From contig CP136061.1 in assembly GCA_032622095.1 (NCBI GenBank), positions 51,907,762 through 51,971,761 of the forward strand: 64,000 nt of DNA, written 5' to 3'. Within the stretch, counting starts at the first letter, position 1; the number at the start of each line of letters is the position of its first letter. This stretch comes from Siphonodentalium dalli (taxonomy: Eukaryota > Mollusca > Scaphopoda > Gadilida > Siphonodentaliidae). Shown here in pieces: positions 57,921 to 64,000 of this stretch. Under the pieces are notes generated by a model, which saw only the letters and a list, made by a program, of their open reading frames with translations, searched no databases and had not been told where the DNA came from. The position numbers were made by a program, and so were the translations under genes.

Positions 57921-58605
57921 ACTAAGTATCTTCCGCTATCTAATTGTGTGCGTATTGGCTGGAAAAGTAGTACTGTATGCGAATTTAAATATGAGTGAGG
58001 TGCTAGTGTCTGGGCAACCAACAAGGGGACATGACAATCTGCGGGATGGGATGGGATATGGGACAAAACGACAATCTGCGGGACAGAATTTCAAATTTCG
58101 GGGGACGGCCGATATCTCGAGGAATACAGGGGGCTCATACGAAGGGCCCACATTCGCCCTATCCACACATATTAACCACGCCACTGACCGGACACCGGAA
58201 GTTACATTATTCGGTCGACAACTGACCTAACATAAAATACCACAAACACGAAAAACTGTGTTCGACATTAATGTTTAGAATTTAGATTTCTCGATGAATA
58301 CGCTAGCAAACAACAAGTTTTAGGTGTCAAATAACGCAGTGGAATACAGTACATTCGTTTTTAGCTACAATATGGCTGTTTCAGTGCGAATATTGTAATG
58401 GCGAACACGCAAACACGCGCCGATAAAACAGCCAAAAATAGACTCGATGTTTACAATTACAGGATCGATTTCAGCTGGTATATTCAATATAATGGGGCGT
58501 ATAGTATATCAAAATGTAGGATTAGACACAGGGAATGTGTATTTTTCCCAAATGGGTCGACCAGGCTGTGAAATTGTTGCAGAAATTCGCTCCAAGATAT
58601 TCGCA
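57921..58605. other. Unassigned, flank of the inverted element
   Basis: GACAATCTGCGGGA is duplicated near 58032/58070. The stretch 58447-58605 may belong to the left TIR of the next element, but the mirror copy falls outside the window. Confidence 0.4.
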
Positions 58606-58609
58606 CTTA

Positions 58610-58875
58610 TTTTTATTCCAGTTGTGGCTAAAAGCCCAGATGCCGGAGCCCGGCGACTAAAAGCCAAGTTTAATAATAGATTAACTGGTTTGAACGCATG
58701 AATATGTCAATGGTCAGACTGTTGGAAATAATATTCAAATTTTGTTTATAGACTTATATAAACACTTACGTGTGACACTCGAATTTTAATTAAATCCATG
58801 ATTGTGTAGTCTCTCGTATATCACGAACATTGCGGCACACATTTTATTGGAATACATGCCATCTTCTTTTTTTTC
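58610..58875 (+). repeat. Left arm of a long inverted repeat
   Basis: AAAGCCCAGATGCCGGAGCC...GGAATACATGCCATC is the near-identical reverse complement of 63740-64000. Contiguous match about 260 bp with only scattered differences. Confidence 0.9.
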
Positions 58876-60345
58876 CTCTTTTTTTTGGCGGCAAAAGATG
58901 AGATGTATTCGTATCACACTGTGGTACGGCCAATGAAATCACTGAATTTCAGATTATCAGCTTAACCGCATTATTTCATCAATATCTGAAGCAAATGAAC
59001 ACCATAAACAATAGAAAATTAACACAGCTCTTCGTGCGGGATAATCTTTAAAGCCAGTGACACCTCAGTCAGACTGTACACACATACTGATAATGGGGCA
59101 TTATGCATCAGGAATATCTTTTTTAATTGGAATTATCAAAGCTAATATGCATGTTGTGGCTTCTGAGTAAACAAATTACCAGTTTTGTATGGAGACATGA
59201 TGTTAAAGGACTCTTAGTTGCAATTAAGACCCTCGCAATAAATGCTTCAACAAACGCTCTTTATTGGCTACCCTATAAATAAAGGAGAGTTGTGCGCATT
59301 TACCCACATCAACGGGTGTGCGTCTTTACCGAGGGCAACTAAGAACAAGCTTATAAAATACCATATATGCATTAAATAACGCGTTATAATATTTGAAATC
59401 TGTACAGTATATAGACATCGATAGATAAATTTTAACCGAAATACACTTAACTAATCGCAAGAACAAATACATATGTTTGTTCTCGGGTTGAATATATTCT
59501 CCGTTTTACATGAGTGTGAACACGTTTATTAAATTAAATTTCGTATATACAAAAACTCCCACCAGCTTTTATCCGGGCTTTGGACCGGCAGACATGGTCT
59601 GGCAGCTTTCAAGTTTTTTTGTCTAGTGCCTAGACGTTGCACTTATGTTGTGTGCACACATATTTGGTTATAGCACAACGTGCTAAAATGTTTTAAAGTT
59701 TAAAGTGCTTGTGCTGTTTTGCACTTATTTTAGCACTCGAGCTCGATCAGTTGAGGCTCGGCACAATTACCCACATTGAATGGGAGTGTGTGACTCTGCC
59801 CTTTGGGACTTTTTATTTATGGGTCTTATTCAGGTTAGTCATTTGTTTTGGCGATTTATGATTTGTGTTGTCCTCGCCATTTTCCGGACTTGTGACCGGC
59901 TCATCTTACGACAAGGCTGGTTTGCAACAAATATGGCAATTGCTTGCCATGCCCGGTGCCTGCATTTGATGCAGTAATGCATGAACAACGTCTGGGTAAA
60001 CATTGATCCGACAGAATATGGAATGTAATGGATAATTTATATGTATTTACATAACATCTTTATTGGTTTATAATCCAATATATTTACAACTGCTAGACAT
60101 AGTACGCGATGCAGCCAAATAAAATCCTTGGTCCACGAAATTCAATTCAATTTATTTGATACTCTCATCGTATTACAATACATATTGAGAAGAGATGTGG
60201 TATAGTGCATGTATTACACAATGATATATATATGAATATATTGGGAATTAAACAGGATATTTGTGTAGTCATAAGAAATGTTGGCAGCCATGTGTATAGA
60301 TTTCGTCTGGGGGATTGGATGGATGGGGGGACACGTTATTAAGCA
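58876..60345. other. Inside the inverted repeat: no gene recognised
   Basis: Includes a hairpin-like pair (AGTTGCAATTAAGACCCTCG near 59217 and CGAGGGCAACTAAGAAC near 59331) and the 3' part of the minus-strand LINE (about 60100-60345). Confidence 0.45.
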
Positions 60346-60906
60346 TCAGGAGTGGTTTATCTCACGCTGGGCCTTTTTGATAAATATTGATAGGTTTTTC
60401 ATAGCTTTCGTACCGCTAGAGCTAAATAGTTCATGAAGTTTCATAACGTTAGGTCGACTGTAGTAGTACGGTTTAATATATTTAAATCTCAGGTCTCTTA
60501 ACTGCGGGCATATAAGAATGGTGTGGTATTCATCTCCTAGCGCTCCCATACATAAGTTGCATTTCATATCGGAATACGGGGTATTTATCCATGAGCCAGT
60601 TTCCACTGGTAATTTGTGGTTTCTAGTTCTGAATCTTAGGAGGGTCAATAAGGCGCTGTTGTCATCTAAGGATATATACTTCGGTCTACCGAAGTTCGGT
60701 TTTATACATATATAAAATGCAAATTTGTTTGATGTATCCAAAGACGAATACCATTCGATTATGTATGCGTCCATGAGTTTCTGTTTTACAGCACAAGAAA
60801 ATATTTTGACACTACTCACTGATTGATTCTGCCATGTGTAAGACATACATAGGTTATTTAGTTCAGTTCGTACAAATTTTAGCCATGGAATATTTATCGA
60901 ATCCAA
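60346..60906 (-). pseudogene. C-terminal domain of the interrupted LINE
   Basis: 186 codons: LLTLLRFRTRNHKLPVETGS then CNLCMGALGDEYHTILICP, a C-x2-C...H...C cluster typical of LINE C-termini, then a conserved-looking basic tail ending QREINHS. The first codons are a continuation from 61740, not a true start. Confidence 0.8.
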
Positions 60907-60921
60907 CGCACTTGATTCTTT

Positions 60922-61723
60922 AGTGTAAACATATTTTTATTTCCAAAATCCAAGGTTACATAATATACAGATCATACAAAAATTAATATGCAAAATAGAA
61001 GATAATGTATGGAAATGAGGATAAGACAACAAGCCCGAGGGTTTATATGAAGTCTTCTCCTCTTTGGTGACATGCCCCTTCCCCATTAAGTGAGAAAGGG
61101 GTATCGATCAGACGGGAAAGGATTTAAATAATGTTTTAGGAGAAATTGAGATATATGGCTAAGTTTGAGTTAGGGATGAAAACAGAGATAGTGTAGTGTT
61201 AGGGATAGTATTGCGTGAAAAATAATGCTCGTCTAGTAATTTGCATACGTCAGGCTCCATGGGAGGGGGTCAATCGCAATGGCCAGTTCCTATTCCAATT
61301 GTTTTCAATGTGTATATCGCAGCATCATTGATGTGGAATCATTTCACGTAGATACAAAATTGTGACGAGTAATTAACATACAAAATAATCGTTATAGGAA
61401 GACATTTAGAACTACATATATAATGGGGAATGTCGTGCTGACGCATAACGCGGCCGGAATCCAAAGAAATTTGTTACACGTTCAATTCATGTAAATCGTT
61501 TTGTTCTCATGATATATGTCTGTACTGCATTAAATATTTGTTTGTTTTCGCGAAGGCTAAGCTCCCTTGATCCCTGCATTAGAGTATTCTCAGATAGGGT
61601 AGCATTGGGTAGGGAGTCATATAGTTCTCTTCTGGGCTCTTGATAAAATGTACATTCAGAGAGATAGTGGTAAGTTGTCTCAAGTTCCCCACATAAACAG
61701 AAGGGAGAAATTTTTACATGGTT
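60922..61723 (-). mobile_element. 5'-truncated LINE inserted in the other LINE
   Basis: About 800 bp between 12-bp direct repeats ACTTGATTCTTT. On the minus strand it opens with NHVKISPFCLCGELETTYHY (C-terminal Cys/His domain, coding to 61487), followed by a 3' UTR ending GGAAATAAAAATATGTTTAC. The protein end and 3' UTR tail match the LINE at 53866-57920 (CMCGCIETARHF; AATAAATACTGTTTAAACT), so it is a 5'-truncated copy of that family or a close sister. Confidence 0.85.
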
Positions 61724-62082
61724 ACTTGATTCTTTCATAATGGTGTAAAGGTTGTAGGGGAGTCTGGTGTTTTTCCATTGATATTATCTTGCTCCAGTAT
61801 ATTAGGGGGTTTGCCTTCATTTTCGTCACGATTGGTAGGATTCCCAGCTCTCCGTATATAAATGTTTGGGAAGTCGACTTGTTCAAGTTAAGAATAAAAC
61901 GTAGAAACCATGTTTCTATTTTTCTGAAACATTCAAGGTTTTAAATCCCCCAAATCTCGGCGCCGTATGTAATGATGGGTACTATAGATTTTTCACAAAC
62001 TTCGATCGAGTATAGATTCGACCGACAGTTTGTTACTGCGGGCTGTATTAATTAATGCGTACATTGCCTTTTTTGCGATATT

Positions 62083-62502
62083 TCATCTGATGTTTCTTTC
62101 CCTGGTGAATCTACCTGATTTGTTGAACTCCGATCCGAGGTATTTATAGTTGTTTACAACTTCTATTTTTTCAGAGTTTAAACTAAATTGTGCTTCCTTA
62201 TTTTTCTTGCGACTTCTTCCGAATATTACAACATTTGTTTTCGAGAGGTTTACTTTCATCTTCCAGATATCGCAATATTCTGTGAATTTATTTAATGAAT
62301 GTTGTAGCCCTTCCTTTGTATTCGATATAAGTATGGTATCGTCTGCATATAACAGAAGGAGAAGTTTAAGGTAAAGGCCGGTGTCTGAATTTCTAATTTT
62401 TTGCAAGTTGAAAACGTTACATCCACAACTCATAAGGTATTCATGTAAGTCATTAGGTGTATGGAAAAAAGAATCGGGGAAAGGCTGTCTCAATGCCTGC
62501 AA
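62083..62502 (-). pseudogene. RT remnant of the interrupted LINE
   Basis: Contains NDLHEYLMSCGCNVF, LLLLLYADDTILISNTKEGL (catalytic YADD) and KVNLSKTNVVIFG, then EVVNNYKYLGSEF. Upstream motifs are corrupted: the expected SPFLF...NDL reads PDSFFHTPNDL. Confidence 0.85.
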
Positions 62503-62639
62503 CGCTCTCTAACACTTTGCACCGCCTCATCAACTGAAATAAACATACATATATGGCCACATACTAGTATGAAAAATATGAGCATAAAATCTATATATAT
62601 GCTTTGTTAAATTTTGTTAAATGAACTCAGTTATACAAA

Positions 62640-63742
62640 AAAACAATAAATAAATAAAAAATAAAAAAAGCGAGTGGAACGAACCAGTCATTATTGCTTT
62701 GGCTGCATTAGTTCCTCTCTGTCAGAGCGTTGGCACGAGTGAGTTGTGCGGACTGTAACCTTCATTGTGAGCATCCGTCCTCGTGCTAATGCCGGCGAGT
62801 GAGACGGTTTTGGATTAGGCTTAGGACGGACAATGGAGCTAATCCCTGACGCCGCGTTGGCTGCAATGCAAAGATCTCAAATAGTGGACACTGTTAGTTG
62901 GAATCTCCAATCTAACAGGGGCTATTTGGTTCTTTTCGTTGAATTCCGGACAGAGGATGCTGGTATCCAGAGATCTTCTACCCGGAGCAGGAACGCCGAG
63001 ACCAGCCGTGACTTGAAGAAGGGGCCTCCAAAGAAAAAGACACCAGCTAAACGGAGAAGGGACGCCGCCAGACGGGCAAAGTGGAAGAAGATGGAGGTGA
63101 CCGTTGATCGACCGGTCACCCCTCCCATGTGGTTCAGCCGTCCAGTGTCATAGCCGGCAGGTCGAAGTTGTCTGAGAGACGCCCGACGACTCGACCTGCA
63201 TGGAGACAGATGACATTGTACCAGCTAGCAGGGACTCCGTGGATCTGCCGGAGGTCCCTGCTGTTGACGTCGAGTCGAGTGGAGGCAGAGACGTGGACAC
63301 CACCCAGATGTTCCTGCCGCCAGCTTTGAGGTGGAGTTGGACAGATTGCCACCACGGACACCGGAATTTCATCTCATCCCGGTGTCTCCCAGCTCTACCA
63401 CCAGCAACAACAACATCAGCTCAGACACCACTCAGTATGTAGACGAAGTCATCGCCGAATCAAGAAAGGAGCAGGAAAGATAACAGGTTGAGCTCTACAT
63501 TCGACAACTTCAACGGAAATCTCCTCCATCTCCACAATCATCAACAGAGAAACCTAATCCGAAAAAGAAGAGAAAGAAGAAAAAATAGAAAATATCACCA
63601 AATTGCTATTTTTGTTTTCCCTCCATTTGAACTAAATAAAGGCAAAACGATGAGGGATTAAGGAAAAGGCATATCGGCCCTTTCGACAATCCCGGGACTA
63701 GCCACCCCAAACCACTCGCCTAAAAAAAAAACACAAAACACA
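62640..63742 (+). mobile_element. LINE ORF1-like segment with poly-A tail
   Basis: A unit beginning near 62675 (GCGAGTGGAACGAACCAGTC) and ending in an A-rich tail at 63721-63742. It contains the decayed ORF at 62833. No RT follows before the tail, so it is a non-autonomous or internally deleted LINE, or a retrotransposed ORF1 unit. It is immediately followed by the right inverted arm. Confidence 0.55.
62833..63153 (+). pseudogene. Basic ORF1-like protein remnant
   Basis: 106 codons with a strongly basic block KKGPPKKKTPAKRRRDAARR followed by AKWKKMEV. This style (K/R-rich SPSxxRRD-type block) is seen in ORF1 proteins of several invertebrate LINEs, which bind RNA. The frame breaks at 63150; downstream frames hold acidic and P-rich pieces and a last lysine run (PNPKKKRKKKK near 63560), suggesting a longer ancestral ORF1. 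Confidence 0.5.
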
Positions 63743-64000
63743 AGACAAAGATGGCATGTATTCCAATAGAATGTGTGCGCGCAGTGTTCGTGGTATACGA
63801 GAGACTACACAATCATGGATTTAATTAAAATTCGAGTGTCACACGTAAGTGTTTATATAAGTCTATAAACAAAATTTGAATATTATTTCCAACAGTCTGA
63901 CCATTGACATATTCATGCGTTCAAACCAGTTAATCTATTTTTTAACTTGGCTTTTAGTCGCCGGGCTCCGGCATCTGGGCTTTTAGTCACAATAAATGAA
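63740..64000 (-). repeat. Right arm of the long inverted repeat, cut by window end
   Basis: GATGGCATGTATTCCAATAG... to the window end mirrors 58610-58875. The repeat probably continues outside. Confidence 0.9.

Larger units (their letters stand above)
60100..62520 (-). mobile_element. LINE interrupted by another LINE
   Basis: Minus-strand RT piece (62502-62083), connecting region (about 62080-61740, with YGELGILPIVTKMKANPLIY in one frame) and C-terminal region (60906-60346) belong to one element: across the inserted segment the frame is restored (...TIMKESS then ALDSINIPWLKF...). The two sides carry the same 12 bases (60910-60921 and 61724-61735). Frame breaks in the RT make it dead. Confidence 0.8.

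Noticed and set aside
1-64000. LTR retrotransposons, endogenous viruses, tRNA or rRNA genes
   Set aside because: Looked for integrase/protease/gag motifs, LTR pairs and tRNA cloverleaf boxes; only the SINE A/B boxes were found.

Overview
This window is nuclear DNA of an animal: AT-rich, with split genes using GT/AG introns, three kinds of non-LTR retrotransposon, tRNA-derived SINEs, Helitron-type elements, and many small foldback/TIR elements. The style (tandem-core elements with a TCTG microsatellite, ankyrin-type intron-poor genes, abundant hairpin elements) points to a marine lophotrochozoan, most likely a mollusc. That placement is inference, not proof. No prokaryotic operon, CRISPR array, phage or organelle sequence is seen.

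Layout. 0-3.9 kb is intergenic with decayed TIR elements. 3.94-4.84 kb holds one ankyrin-like coding exon (283 aa). 5-9 kb carries perfect hairpins, a Helitron-type element with a 122-bp core repeat, and a SINE. 10-17.6 kb is dominated by tandem and dispersed repeats. 18.5-19.5 kb is a broken LINE (RT fragment). 21-25.4 kb has TIR elements, one of which carries an exon-like ATG segment. 26.2-29.1 kb is a degraded Jockey/CR1-like LINE on the minus strand. 30.7-34.75 kb is a long diverged inverted repeat around a degenerate minisatellite.

From 35.8 to 51.5 kb runs the main host gene on the plus strand: six coding exons with compatible splice phases, 325 codons so far, no stop seen. It encodes a protein of unknown function with an internal domain repeat of about 120 residues, two full units and the start of a third. 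Its introns are packed with mobile elements: a Helitron end, a GC-rich palindromic cluster, a second Helitron-type element, a family whose TIRs are themselves hairpins, a SINE, minisatellites, and arrays built from a TTGCA/TGCAA palindrome.

53.8-57.9 kb is a nearly full-length but broken LINE with a 2A-like NPGP motif before its endonuclease. 58.6-64 kb is framed by a long inverted repeat cut by the window end. It contains a second LINE that was split by insertion of a truncated relative of the 54-57 kb LINE, with a clear 12-bp target-site duplication, and an ORF1-like basic protein remnant.

Only two host genes are supported: the ankyrin-like exon and the six-exon gene. Everything else recognisable is transposon or repeat. 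Where repeat edges lie close to splice sites (exons 1, 2, 4, 6) the elements may shape host-gene splicing; that is inference.
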